64,000 nucleotides of DNA from assembly GCA_963383645.1 (NCBI GenBank), contig OY726564.1:111515040-111579039 (forward strand), read 5' to 3'. The position numbers and the translations under genes are program-made. The DNA is from Muscardinus avellanarius. Its lineage: Eukaryota > Chordata > Mammalia > Rodentia > Gliridae. Below, piece after piece: positions 10,271 to 19,862 of this stretch (position 1 is its first letter; each line of letters opens with the position of its first letter). Below the pieces are notes generated by a model. It ran no database searches. It saw only the letters and a program-made list of their open reading frames with translations, and was not told where the DNA came from.

Positions 10271-10430
10271 GGCCGGGCGTGGTGGCGCACGCTTGTCATC
10301 CCCGCGCTTGGGAGGTGGAGACAGGAGGGCCGCGCTGGCGTAAGAGACCCTGTTTCCAAATAAAAAAATATAAAATAGGTCTGGGAGTGTAGCCCAGAGG
10401 TAGAAGGGCTTCCAGAAACCTCAGTACCAC
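10271..10430 (+). mobile_element. Young B1-dID SINE, GGAACCCC-type, internally shortened
   Basis: GGGCCGGGCGTGGTGGCGCAC, short CCGCGCTGGCGTAAGAGACC block, GGTCTGGGAGTGTAGCCCAG, AGGGCTTCCAGAAACCTCAG. A further deletion removes the usual GGATCGCGCAGGTTCGAAGC stretch. Its tail is the long purine tract that follows. Confidence 0.87.
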
Positions 10431-10836
10431 CAAAAGAAGAAGAAGAAGAAGAAGAAGAAGAAGAAGAAGAAGAAGAAGGAGGAGGAGGAGGAGGAGGAGG
10501 AGGAGGAGGAGGAGGAGGAGGAGAAGGAGAAGAAAAAGGAGGAGAAGGAGGAGGAGGAGGAAGAGAAGGAGGAGAAGGAGGAGGAGAAGAAGAAGGAGGA
10601 GAAGGAGGAGGAGGAGGAGAAGGAGGAGGAGGAGGAGGAGGAGGAGAAGAAGGAGGAGAAGGAGGAGGAGGAGGAGAAGGAGGAGGAGGAGGAGGAGGAG
10701 GAGGAGAAAAAGAAGGAGGAGAAGGAGGAGGAGGAGGAGGAGGAGAAGGAGGAGGAGGAGGAAGAGGAGAAAAAGGAGGAGGAGAAGGAGGAGGAGGAGG
10801 AGGAGGAGGAGGAGGAGGAGGAGGAGGAGGAGGAAA
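10431..10836 (+). repeat. 406-base purine-only (GAA/GGA)n tract
   Basis: After one leading C, every base reads A or G through to about 10836. It starts as about 15 GAA units, then mixed GGA blocks with GAA and AAAA interruptions. It is continuous with the SINE tail at 10430 and probably expanded from it. In RABGAP1L sense it is a 400-nt (CTT/CTC)n pyrimidine tract inside the intron. The poly-leucine frame on the minus strand is an artefact. Confidence 0.95.
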
Positions 10837-11582
10837 CTGAAGTATATGAACAGAAAGGCAGTCATGTACTCCGGCTCCTTCAACCTCTCCACCACACAGC
10901 TCCTCAAAAATCCATCCCCAGCACTTTCAAAGTCCCCGCTGTTTCCCAGCCCTGGTCCTGTCTCCGCCCGTCCTTTCAGGACAGGATGCTGATCAATACC
11001 AAGTAAAACAAACCTTGCAGAACAGCCCTCCTGTCAGGGAAGAATAGATGAGGGAGTTTTCGCAGCCCCTGAGGAATCCCCTCATCTCAGTTTTTCTTCC
11101 TCTTCCTTCCAAGCCCCAAGTACATTACTGCTGATGAGATTCAGCAATAAGCTACAGAACACTTTTGAGAAAAAAATTTGAATTATAAAGTAGTTCAAAA
11201 TGTAATCCTAGGAATTCCTCTGAAGTAACCAGTTAATGACACATGATTTCTCAAAGCGTCTCACACTACCATAAAAGAGATTTTCATTCTAAAATGTAGG
11301 TCCAACAGCAAGATACACTGTGGGAAATCTGGGGAGACGACCTATAGAAGAGGAAAAGCTTTTTCTTTCGGTTCTCCTACGTTCTCTGCCTGGAGCTCTG
11401 CAAGTAAGTGGGACCAAAGACAGGTTGATTGGAAAAATCACCGAAGCTTACAGTGTACCTGATGTCTTCTCTCCTCTTCTATAGGACTTTCTGGTAAGAA
11501 TGAAGAAAAGTACTATTTATTGAATACCTGCCATGTGTTCCGTACCATGAGTGATTCCATTCCATTTCATTTCAGTTTCATT
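10837..11582. other. Intron, no gene; short MIR-like stretch
   Basis: No exon recognised. ACTATTTATTGAATACCTGCC at about 11511-11531 resembles the start of a MIR element, but too little follows to call it firmly. Confidence 0.5.
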
Positions 11583-11770
11583 TCATGGTGACAGGGATTG
11601 ACTCCAGAGCATCCTTCGTGCTAGGTAAGCACTGTCACTGAGGGGTGTGCGCGCGTGCGCATGTGCGTTGCTGAGGACTGAACCCGGGGTGTTCTACCTC
11701 TGCACTACACCCTCAGTCCTACTTTATTTTAAAACAGGCCTCACTAAGTTGCTGAAGCACTGAGTTGCTC
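11583..11770 (-). mobile_element. ID and B1-dID SINE fragments
   Basis: Two ID-like ends in a row: GACAGGGATTGACTCCAGAGC (11590) and GCTGAGGACTGAACCCGGGG (11670), the second followed by ACAGGCCTCACTAAGTTGCTG. The B1 end is missing. Confidence 0.6.
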
Positions 11771-11840
11771 TCGCCTGGACTCCCTGTGTGTTCTCTGAGC
11801 ACCTGCTGAGCTTCGTTGACTTTTCAGATGAAAGAAAATC

Positions 11841-12054
11841 ACCAGACGTGGCGGTACCTACTTGTAATCCCAGTAGTTGGGAAGCTAAGGTAGGAGGACC
11901 ACAGGTTCACAGCCAGCATTTGCTAATGAGTGAGGTCCTCCAAAACTTAGTGAGACCCTGTTTCAAAATTAAGAATAAAAAATAGGGCTGAGGGTGTAGC
12001 TTGAAGGTAAATTGCCCCTGGATTCAATCCCCCAGTTACATAAACAAACAAACA
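11841..12054 (+). mobile_element. B1-dID SINE
   Basis: CCAGACGTGGCGGTACCTAC...GGGCTGAGGGTGTAGCTTGA...TTCAATCCCCCAGTTACATA with an (AAAC)n tail. Full length, moderately diverged. Confidence 0.83.
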
Positions 12055-12692
12055 CTGTGTTCACCCAGACATTTATTATATATTTATTATATATTATAGA
12101 GGGAGTCAGCCAGAGCAGGCATTGCTGGGGGACCACCTGCCTCTTTAGTTCAGTCTGAAGACACAGACACGTTAACAGTGTGTAGCAAAGCGTCCCCAGT
12201 TCGCCAGCGAGGAGGAGGAGGAACTCGAGGACAGAAGTCCTTGGCTATTTCTTTTTTACCCCATGTTCTCCTCCTGAAAAGAGGCGTCCTCAATGATTTG
12301 CCAAGTTCTAAAGATCCAATGAGCAGGTGGGATAGAGATCCTTCGGGGGCAGTGCCGACGTCCTGGCACTAATCTGCACACTCGCGGTCCTCCTGCCCGG
12401 CACTGTGCGCCACGCTTCCGGGCACAGACCCGGATCAGAGGCTGCTTCCCGCTTTATGGCTCATCCAAGCTCTTGCAGGAAAGGCTAAAATGAAATGTAA
12501 CGAGACGGGGCTTACAAGTGACTGCACAGGAAACGCGTCTCATTATTTCCTAGTTGGAACTCATACATCGAAGAATTAAGAGTCCAAAATAAAGGCCACC
12601 ACACAATTAACTGGCACTGTGGGGGGAGCGGCGATTCAGGTTAGGAATCTATGGAAATTCAAAGGAAAAAACTTTCTGGAAAATACCCCAGA
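12055..12692. other. Intron, no recognised element
   Basis: Moderately GC-rich sequence without a named repeat or exon. A short TATATTTATTATATATTATA run lies at 12078-12098. Confidence 0.5.
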
Positions 12693-12702
12693 CTTCTCTA
12701 GG

Positions 12703-12842
12703 GTTTTTTTTTTTTTTTGTGCACTGTATTCATATACATCATAATGGGATAAGAAACTTGTGTAGACATACGTGCACACATCGCCCAGTTAGCCCCTACC
12801 CCACACCATTCCCTCCCCCTCCCTCCTTCCCATGCTTGGCTT
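12703..12842 (-). mobile_element. L1-like 3' UTR end with A tail
   Basis: In minus sense the region reads GGGAAGGAGGGAGGGGGAGG, then about 100 bases and a poly(A) of about 14. A G-rich polypurine motif ahead of the tail is characteristic of mammalian L1 3' UTRs. No AATAAA was found close to the tail. Confidence 0.5.
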
Positions 12843-13019
12843 AGTGGTTGACATCTAATATTATAGCAATTTATCCAAAATTAACAATGATAATCTCACA
12901 TAACAGGTTCATTTGTCTGATATCAAACTTTTGATCACTTAGAGATAACATTTCAGTATTTCTTTTTGCTTTCTTTCTTAGCAGGGGATATTTTTTTAAG
13001 GTGAAACTATCCTACATTT

Positions 13020-13758
13020 TTATTCCAGAAAAAAAAATCTATCCTAACATGAAATATGAACTCTAAATACCCAAAACAATCTCGAAAAAGAACAAAGCTA
13101 GAAGATGTACATTTTCTGATTTCAAACCTTATAAAGCTACATTAATTGAAACAGTGTAGTACTGCTATAAAGGCAGACATATAAACCAGTGGAGTAAAAT
13201 AAAAAGCCTAGAAATAAATTCTTCCATATATGGTCAAGTTATTTTTGACAAGGTTTCCAAGAGCATTTGGTGAAGGAAATAATGATCCTTTCACTAAATA
13301 TTGTTGAAAAATAATAATTACATGAAAAAGAATAAGGTTGTACCCTTACCTAACACCATATACAAATATTAACTCAAAATAGATAAAAGACCGAGATGTA
13401 AATCTTAAGACTATAAACTTTTAGAAGAAAACCTGAGTCATAACACTTCACAACATTGAAATTGGCAGTGATTTCTTGGATATCATTTCAAAGGCACGGC
13501 AACAACAGAATAAACAAACAAACTTCCTACAAAATAAAATAATATTGTACATCCAAAGACAGTGTAAACAGAGTTAAAAGTTACTGATAGAATGGGGTAA
13601 AATATTTCCAAATGCTATATCTGAAGATATAATAATATTCCAAATAGAAATCCTAAAAATTAGCAACAATAAAAGCAAACAATACAATTTAGAAATAGGT
13701 AAAAGACTAAAATAAATAATGAATCTCCAAAGATTTTAACCAATAAACACATGAATAT
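13020..13758 (+). mobile_element. Old L1 ORF2 fragment, opposite orientation
   Basis: Plus-strand translation in broken frames gives late-ORF2 L1 wording (for example KLEDVHF near 13098, then segments matching the region that in the 54.6-kb L1 lies before the C terminus). Many stops and indels show it is much older than the ORF1 next to it. It ends abruptly at about 13758. Confidence 0.7.
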
Positions 13759-13809
13759 ATTCTTCTTTGCTTAGTTGTCTGCTGGATGGAAAATCTTGTT
13801 TCTCTGCTT

Positions 13810-14687
13810 CTAGTGTGTATTACCTATTTCTTCTTTGTAGTTAATCTCTTTGAGTATTTTCTCTAGCGCTGGTTTTGAAGACATAAATTCCTTCAGTTTC
13901 TGTTTGTCATGGAAGCTTTTTATTTCCCCATCTAATTTGATAGATAGTTGTGCTGGGTAGGAAATTTTTGGCTGGAAGTTGTTTTCTTTCAGAGTTTGGA
14001 ATATGTTACTCCAAGCCCTTCTGGCTCTCATGACTTGGTTTGGGAAGTCTGGAGTGATTCTAATTGGTTTGCCTCTGAATGTCACTTGGCCCTTTGTTTT
14101 TGTTGCCTTTAAGATTCTCTGCTTGGCTTCCACATTGGTCATTTTGACAATTATGTGGCGTGGGGATCCTCTTCTCTGATCCTGTCTAAAGGGAGTTCTA
14201 TAAGTTTCCTGGACCTGTGTATTGATCCCTTGCTCTATGTTTGGAAAATTTTCTGCTATTATTTCTTTGAAAATATTATTGATCCCTTTGGTTTCACCTT
14301 CTTTTCCCTCCTCTATTCCAATTATTCTTAGGTTAGCTCTCTTAAAATGGGCCCATATTTCTTCAATGTCAGATTCCTGCTGTCTGATTTTTTTTCTAAG
14401 TTATAAATTATGCGTTCGTTTTTGGAGTGATCCTCTTCTAGGAGCGAGATTCTATTCTCCATGTGGTCTAGTCGATTGTTTATACTTTGAATTGAGGCCT
14501 TTACCTCAATGATTGCATCCTTTATGTCTTTTAGACTCTCTCTAAATTCTTTTCGAAGGTCCTGTATTATTTCTACAGTTATATTCCTGATTTGATCTTC
14601 TGGCGATCTCTGAATTTCTTTGTTATCAGGTTCTGATAATATGGGGTTGTGGGCATTCATTGCTCTATTGTTGTTCCTCTTTCCCAT
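13810..14687 (-). pseudogene. L1 ORF1p gene, one-base frameshift
   Basis: ORF1p is the L1 RNA-binding chaperone that packages L1 RNA. The frame starts MGKRNNNRAM at 14687, carries a heptad-like coiled coil (DIKDAIIEVKASIQSINNRL), and ends at a TAG at 13810-13812. The C-terminal domain (YRTP..QD..R.SPRHIIVK region, then RITPDFPNQVMRARRAW) is in another frame. The switch maps to an eight-T run at 14388-14395: nine T would restore one frame of about 292 codons. Apart from this single-base loss I see no stop. The 5' UTR precedes it and no ORF2 follows. Confidence 0.85.
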
Positions 14688-15541
14688 GACTTCAGAAGTT
14701 TGTTCCTTCCCTGGATCACTATGACTTCACTTAGGGTGCTCTGTATCTCGAGTCTGTGGTAATCTCAGCCACCACTACTCCTTTACTGGGTTGTATCGCA
14801 GTCTCAGACCCAGAGAGTTAATCAAGGCCATGAGGGGTGCCGGGCTGTGTGTTTTCCCACGGGAAGCTGCGACTAAGGTGTGGTATCTCTGCCACCGCTA
14901 CTCCTTCACTGGGTTGGACTGCAAAATTTCAGACCTAGGGAGATTATCAAAGTCCCTGGGTGTGCAGTACAGGGATTTTTCCTTTAGGGGCCGCAATTTC
15001 ACTCATGGTTATTGTGCGTGTTGATCAGGAGCTGTCAAGGGCACGGTGAACTCGTTGTCACTGCTGGCAATATGGCGCTGTTGCCACGCCCTTGGCCGTG
15101 AGGCTGGCGTATTTCTTTTCTGGTTTTGAGCTCTGTTCTGAATCCTTGGAAGGCGTGATGAGCTTGACCACTGGGAGTTTTAGACATTCTGTGTGACCAC
15201 TGGGAGTTTTAGACGGTCTTTGTACTGAAAGAAATGCTGAATTATACCCAAATGATCCGCAGCTGCTCACTTCAGCTCCTTGTTTACCTTTCCTCTCTGG
15301 ATCCTGGTGCTGTGAGGGAAGATGGTGCCGGCACGGCCCCGCTGTTGCATTGCAGGCTTGATTTCTGGTCTCTGGTTGTTCTTCTAGTCTTTTTTTTCTC
15401 TATCCCTTGTGTTTACATTTTTTATTTCTCTGCTCATGGCATTTTCTGGCTATGAAAAGCAATGATTTTGTGGCAATAGAGATCGAGTTTTAGCAGGGCT
15501 CATAAATGCTGCTTTTCTCGGTCGCCATCTTCCTAGAAGTC
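14688..15541 (-). promoter_or_regulatory. L1 5' UTR/promoter with YY1-like site
   Basis: About 850 bases upstream of ORF1 in minus sense, ending at the outer edge in GGAAGATGGCGACC (15521-15534). CGCCATCTT fits the YY1 core, and human L1 carries a YY1 site close to its 5' end. Two diverged about 123-base units lie in it (the CTACTCCTT/CACTGGGTT block at 14775 and 14898). A short duplication also occurs: GACCACTGGGAGTTTTAGAC at about 15168 and again about 15197. Confidence 0.75.
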
Positions 15542-15621
15542 CTTCTCTAGGTTTTGTTTTTAAGAATGCTCTGGTCTCTTGGGAGACAATAGACATACTG
15601 CTCAGGGAAGTTTTTATGTCT

Positions 15622-15827
15622 TTTTTTCATGGGATTGGGGATTAAACCCAGGGGACATTCTATCTCTGAACTATACCACCAGCCCCATTTTATTTTTTTG
15701 TTTCAAAACAGGGTCTCACAACGTCGATGAGAGTCTTACTACTTGCTGAGACTGTCCTCCAACCTGTAATCCTCCTGTCTCAGCCTCACAAGTACTGGGG
15801 TTACAGACATGTACCACCAGGCCTGGA
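15622..15827 (-). mobile_element. B1-dID SINE
   Basis: GGGATTGGGGATTAAACCCA, TTTCAAAACAGGGTCTCACA, CCTCCTGTCTCAGCCTCACA, ending ACCACCAGGCCTGG. Full length. Confidence 0.83.
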
Positions 15828-15953
15828 TTCCACTGTTTGATTTTAAACAGAAGAGATTTAAAATACAAACAACTTAAAAACATTCTGAGTAGACTAGGCA
15901 GCGGCACTGACGCCATCTCTCCTATCCTTCCTTAGGATTCCAGTGATCTACTT

Positions 15954-16120
15954 CTTTTTTTGTGTGTGATACTGGGGGTGGAACCCAGGGACATTCTACC
16001 TCCGAGCTGCACCTCCAACCCTATTTTTGATTCTTTATTTTGAGACCGGGTCTCATTGAGTTGCAGAGGGCCTTGCTAAGTAGCTGAGGCTGTCTGCGAA
16101 CCACCATTCTCCAGTCTCAC
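15954..16120 (-). mobile_element. B1-dID SINE, 5' truncated
   Basis: Poly(T), GATACTGGGGGTGGAACCCA, GAGACCGGGTCTCATTGAGT, then CTGTCTGCGAACCACCATTC. The B1 start (GCCGGGCGTGG) is missing. Confidence 0.78.
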
Positions 16121-16269
16121 TACAACCTCTTTTGAATGGTGGTCATTCGGTGTCTGCTTCCACTGCTGCCCTGACAGGCAGCTCCAGAGGCTGCCCGCTT
16201 CATTACCACATATTTACATTTTCTAGACACAGAATATATATAAGTCAGCAATCTGAAACTTCTACTTTA

Positions 16270-16480
16270 TAGGTGCAATTACATATAAATATACATAACT
16301 TTTACTGAAGTGTGATTAGCTTACAAAAAGCTATAGATATTTAATGTACCCTATGTCAGATATTCTTATATATTTGAACATGAGTATAGACCCATGAGAC
16401 CGTTATCACTCTCAGTACCAAAACCTTACCCATCATCTCTAAAAACTTCTTCCTGTTTCCCCCTTTTTATTCTCTTGTGG
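16270..16480 (+). mobile_element. Old L1M-type 3' UTR fragment
   Basis: AACTTTTACTGAAGTGTGATT...TATAGACCCATGAGACCGTT...AGTACCAAAACCTTACCCATC follows the pattern of ancient mammalian L1 3' UTRs (TTTTATTGAGGTGAAATTGAC / CCGTGAAACCATCACC). Name not certain. Confidence 0.6.
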
Positions 16481-16938
16481 CTAGAGCATCCACCTCAGTA
16501 ATATACTTTATAACAACCATGATAAGTATACTTATTTTTTCCATGTGACGTTACTTGAACTACTTGAAGACAGCCCTCATTTTCCTTTCTGTAAACTAAT
16601 CATGGCATTGGGACTCTTAGCTGATTTCTAGATCATTCTACACTGTTTACAATTCTGCCTGCTGCTCTAAGTACACATTTTTTGGGACAGCATCTCTTGA
16701 AATAATGCTGCCCACATTGAAAAAATATACTCTGGATTTGATAATAGCATTACAAAATAATGGGATTTTGTTAGATTCTTGAAAATGTCAGTTGGATGCA
16801 GTGGCACATGCCTATAATCCCAGTATATGAGACAGGAGGATTGCAGGTTCGAGTCCAGCCTCACAACTTAGCGAGGCCCTTTGCAAATCAGTAGGAGCCT
16901 AATAAAAAAAAAATAAAATTAATAAAAAAAAAAAAAAC

Positions 16939-17123
16939 ACCGGGTGTGGTGGCGCATACTTGTAATCCCCGCACTTGTGAGGCGGAGACAGGAGGATCGT
17001 GCAGGTTCGAAGCCAGCCACGCTGGCTTAAGAGACACTGTTTCCAAAAATAAAAAATAGGTCTGAGAGTGTAGACCGGAGGTAGAAGGGATTCCAGGAAC
17101 CCCAGTACCACAAAAAAAAAAAA
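16939..17123 (+). mobile_element. Young B1-dID SINE, GGAACCCC-type, nested
   Basis: CCGGGTGTGGTGGCGCATAC, AGCCACGCTGGCTTAAGAGAC, AGGGATTCCAGGAACCCCAG, poly(A). Inserted in the A-rich linker of the host SINE; A/T-rich flanks hide the exact duplication. Confidence 0.87.
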
Positions 17124-17216
17124 ATTTTTTTAATTAAAAAATGAAATAGGTCCGGGAGTGTAGCTTGAAGGTAGAATGCCCCTGGGTTCAATCCCTCATA
17201 CCACACACACACAAAA

Positions 17217-17234
17217 AGAAAGAAGAAGGAAAAA

Positions 17235-17278
<44 letters not shown>

Positions 17279-17281
17279 AAT
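17217..17281 (+). repeat. (GAAA)n microsatellite
   Basis: AAAGAAAGAAGAAGG then about 11 uninterrupted GAAA units, derived from the SINE tail. Confidence 0.92.
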
Positions 17282-17612
17282 GTCAAGGTCTAATAACATG
17301 TTTATCTGATTAAGAGAAAGCCCAAGGCCACAGACAAACGGCACTCATGACCATAAAGCTTGGAGCAGGCAGAGCCAGGAAGCTGAGGTCCAGAGTATGT
17401 ATGATGCACAGCAGGGGGTAGGCATTTCCTGCACTATAATCTGCTATCTTTCAATTAATGTAGCTCATAAAGAAGCTATCTTATTAGAAGGATGAAGCTT
17501 TCACATTTCATCCACAGAGAATTGGTCCAAAGCCTGCTCCTGCAATCTGCTATGAAAGAATTTAATATTCTTAGACTTGAGTCAAGAGAGGGGATCCGAA
17601 GGCTGCTTGGAG
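17282..17612. other. Intron, no recognised element
   Basis: No exon or repeat recognised. Confidence 0.5.
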
Positions 17613-17625
17613 AAGAGTTACTTTT

Positions 17626-18039
17626 TTTTTTTTTGGTGGTACTGGGGTTCCTGGAAACCCTTTTACCTCTGGGCTACACTCCCAGACCTTTTCTTTTTTT
17701 CTTTTTAACGGGTCTGGGGTTGGAACCCAAGGGCATTTGACCTCTGAGCTACACCCCCTGCCCTGTTTTTTATTCTTTATTTTGAAACAGGGTCTCACTA
17801 AGTTGCGGAGAGCCTCACTAACTAGCTGAGGTTGTCCGTGAACCGCGATCCTCCGGTCTCCGCCTCCCAAATGCTGGGATTACAAGTGTGTGCCACCATG
17901 CTGGGCTGACCTATTTTTTATATTTTTATTTGGAAACAGGGTCTCTTAAGCCAGCAAGGCTGGCTTCGAACTTGCACGATCCTCCTGTCTCCGCCTCCCA
18001 GGCGCAGGGATTACAAGCGTGCACCACCACGCCTGGCAC
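17626..18039 (-). mobile_element. Young B1-dID SINE split by another SINE, with target duplication
   Basis: GGTACTGGGGTTCCTGGAAAC...CTCCCAGACC at 17635-17689 resumes at about 17910 with TTATATTTTTATTTGGAAAC through CCACCACGCCTGGC. AAGAGTTACTTTT flanks the whole (17613-17625 and 18040-18052). Confidence 0.88.
17691..17909 (-). mobile_element. B1-dID SINE nested inside a GGAACCCC-type SINE
   Basis: Pyrimidine-rich tail, GGTCTGGGGTTGGAACCCAAG (ID end), GAAACAGGGTCTCACTAAGT, ending GCCACCATGCTGGGC. It interrupts the host at its AGACCT/GACCT site. It has the older-type ID box but inserted into a GGAACCCC-type copy, so the older-looking subfamily was still mobile then. Confidence 0.83.
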
Positions 18040-18052
18040 AAGAGTTACTTTT

Positions 18053-18570
18053 AAATATATATTTGCGTTGATAAAGCACCTGTGCCTTCTTGGTTTTTAA
18101 GTGGTAAGCACTCTCTTTTTCAATCACACAGTTCAAGGAGTGACACCCTTGGCAGCCAAGCCACAGTGTCTATATCAGAGCTGCTTTCAGGGGCGGAGCT
18201 CGTGACTCAGGCTTGAGTGTGGAATGCCATCCCAGGTCTTTCCTTCTTTCCTGGACAATGTGTGCAAAACTCATATTCATTTTCAACTGGAGCAGAAGGC
18301 ATAAACATATGTTAGTAGAGGCTGATTTTTATTTTAAATTGATCAAATTTAAATTATGACATATAGAATTTAAATTATTCCTTGATCCTCTAAGTCAGAT
18401 AAACATTTTAGTTTTTATCTTTATGCACATGTGTTTTGTCCTTATTGTTTTAAAATATTAGGTGCTGTGCTCATCTAGATAAGCTTTGAATTGTCTCTAC
18501 CTTCTTTACATGGTTAGTGTCTGTCTGTCTCTTTCTCTGTCTCTTTCTCTCTCTTCCTTCCTCCCTCTGG
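18053..18570. other. Intron; pyrimidine-rich end
   Basis: No exon recognised. A (TCTG)/(TTTCTC) pyrimidine-rich stretch at 18519-18566 forms the tail of the next SINE. Confidence 0.5.
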
Positions 18571-18756
18571 CTGGTGTTACTGGGGATGGAACCCAGGGGC
18601 ATTCTACCTCCAAGCTACACCCCTAGCCTTTTTTATTTTTCATTTTGAAACAGGGTCTTGTAGTCTAACTAAGTTGCTAAGGCTGTCCTTGAACCTCCAA
18701 TCGTCCTGTCTCAGCCTCCCAAATCTGGGGATTATAGACAGAACTGATGCCCAGCT
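18571..18756 (-). mobile_element. B1-dID SINE
   Basis: GGTGTTACTGGGGATGGAAC, GAAACAGGGTCTTGTAGTCT, CCTGTCTCAGCCTCCCAAAT, GATGCCCAGCT. The B1 start is eroded. Confidence 0.8.
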
Positions 18757-18810
18757 CTATCTCTACTCCTCTATTAAAAGTCCAATCTGGGGCATCTTCA
18801 TGTTGTGCAG

Positions 18811-18909
18811 GATGCTAGGAGTAGATAAACAGCTGTCACTGCGAAAAATACTATTTTCAGTGAAGGAGTTATGTGGGTTAAGCCATGTATTAGCGAGTGA
18901 ATTTGTTTC
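18811..18909 (+). repeat. Copy 1 of a ~98-bp direct duplication
   Basis: GATGCTAGGAGTAGATAAAC through AGCGAGTGAATTTGTTT. It aligns without gaps to 19863-19961 with 13 mismatches by my count. It lies outside the neighbouring SINE. Confidence 0.85.
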
Positions 18910-18911
18910 TA

Positions 18912-19325
18912 CAAAATGACTGTGTCAAGATGGGGACCTTGGTGTTTTCAAATGGACAGGCCCGTGTTCTGGAGCAGAGGTGGTGAAAGCCTGGACGGCT
19001 CCCTCCCGGCCACCCCTACGGGCACACACTCGTTCCTGCACAGCTGCAGATGATGCGTGGAATTGTGGAGGTGGCAACCTGGTAAGTGGGCGGTGATGTT
19101 TTCTCTCTCCTTTTACCGGAGGTGCTCTGTTCCCCCTCCACCGTCCTTGTGAGCTCAGTGCTCGTCTGCAGTCAGTATCACCCTGAGTATCTTGCAGGAT
19201 GACAGCCACAGACAGCCGAGTACACGAGGGTCTTCTCTGCTTGACGGGCTCCTTTACCTAAGCTATTTGTCCAAGCAGAGATTACTACGCATATCGAGTC
19301 GCTAAAGTATGGACACTAGTTGCTT
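18912..19325. other. Intron between the two duplication copies
   Basis: GC-richer stretch (about 18960-19250) with no exon or named repeat; the minus-strand frame 18925-19209 has no recognisable domain. Confidence 0.5.
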
Positions 19326-19500
19326 TTATTCAGCGTTTACAAGGGCCAGGCCCGATTCCAAGCCCTTAGAGGACATCGCTGCGTTTAACCTTAAGGACCA
19401 AGGTGCCCATTTCCCTCGGGAGGCACCTGAGATCAGAAAAACTAAGTGACTTGTTCAAGGTCATGCAGCTAGTGCTGCTGCCCTAAAATCCGGCATCTTG
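19326..19500 (+). mobile_element. MIR element
   Basis: TTTATTCAGCGTTTACAAGG, then AAGTGACTTGTTCAAGGTCA and TGCAGCTAGTGCTG follow the MIR consensus order (TTTATTGAGCGCTTAC ... GTAACTTGCCCAAGGTCACACAGCTAG). Confidence 0.78.
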
Positions 19501-19862
19501 GTATATATATTATGCTGAAGGAATTTGAGAAATACCAGGAAGGACGTTTCCCTGGCTTAGTTCCCTGAAGCCGGTCGAGACTTTCACGCTAAGAAGTGGC
19601 CTTCCTATGCCTGGGGAAAGGAACATCGTGGCCTCTGAAGGTGGAAGAACACTGAGAGAATCTGAATGAACAGGGCTTGCCTAGTCCCCGCCCCCAGTTT
19701 ACTGCTCCTAGCTCATATACTGTGTTCCGCCATGTGCTCCCCCAACACGCCATTATTCATCAAACCTAGTCAAGAGTGCCCAAGTTTAGCCATTTCCTTG
19801 AGCCTCTGTTTCCTTAGGAAGGCTCCTATGTCATGTAAAACATTATTGAGCACCTGTGCAAG

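Larger units (their letters stand above)
12693..15551 (-). mobile_element. Composite L1-derived insertion (HAL1-like) with candidate target duplications
   Basis: Read on the minus strand: an L1 5' UTR from about 15540, an ORF1 frame (14687-13810), a short inter-ORF piece to about 13759, no sense-oriented ORF2, a block of old L1 in the opposite orientation (13020-13758), then a G-rich polypurine stretch and an A tail (T-run at 12704-12718). CTTCTCTAGG occurs just outside both ends (12693-12702 and 15542-15551). If these are target duplications, the whole 2.84 kb is one insertion with its original 5' end. Half-L1 (HAL1) elements with ORF1 only are known in mammals; whether this belongs to such a family is inference. 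The alternative is two L1 pieces flanking an older fragment by chance. Confidence 0.6.
16790..17281 (+). mobile_element. B1-dID SINE split by a nested SINE
   Basis: The left part (GTTGGATGCAGTGGCACATG to TTTGCAAATCAGTAGGAGCC) runs to about 16938. The ID half (GGTCCGGGAGTGTAGCTTGA, TTCAATCCCTCATACCACAC) resumes at about 17124. The host ends in a GAAA microsatellite. Confidence 0.82.

Noticed and set aside
10296..10907. A 203-codon poly-leucine open frame on the minus strand
   Set aside because: It is the translation of the (GAA/GGA)n purine tract plus SINE; no gene evidence.
15058..15270. A 70-codon frame in the L1 5' UTR (minus)
   Set aside because: Lies upstream of ORF1 within L1 promoter sequence; no evidence that it is translated.
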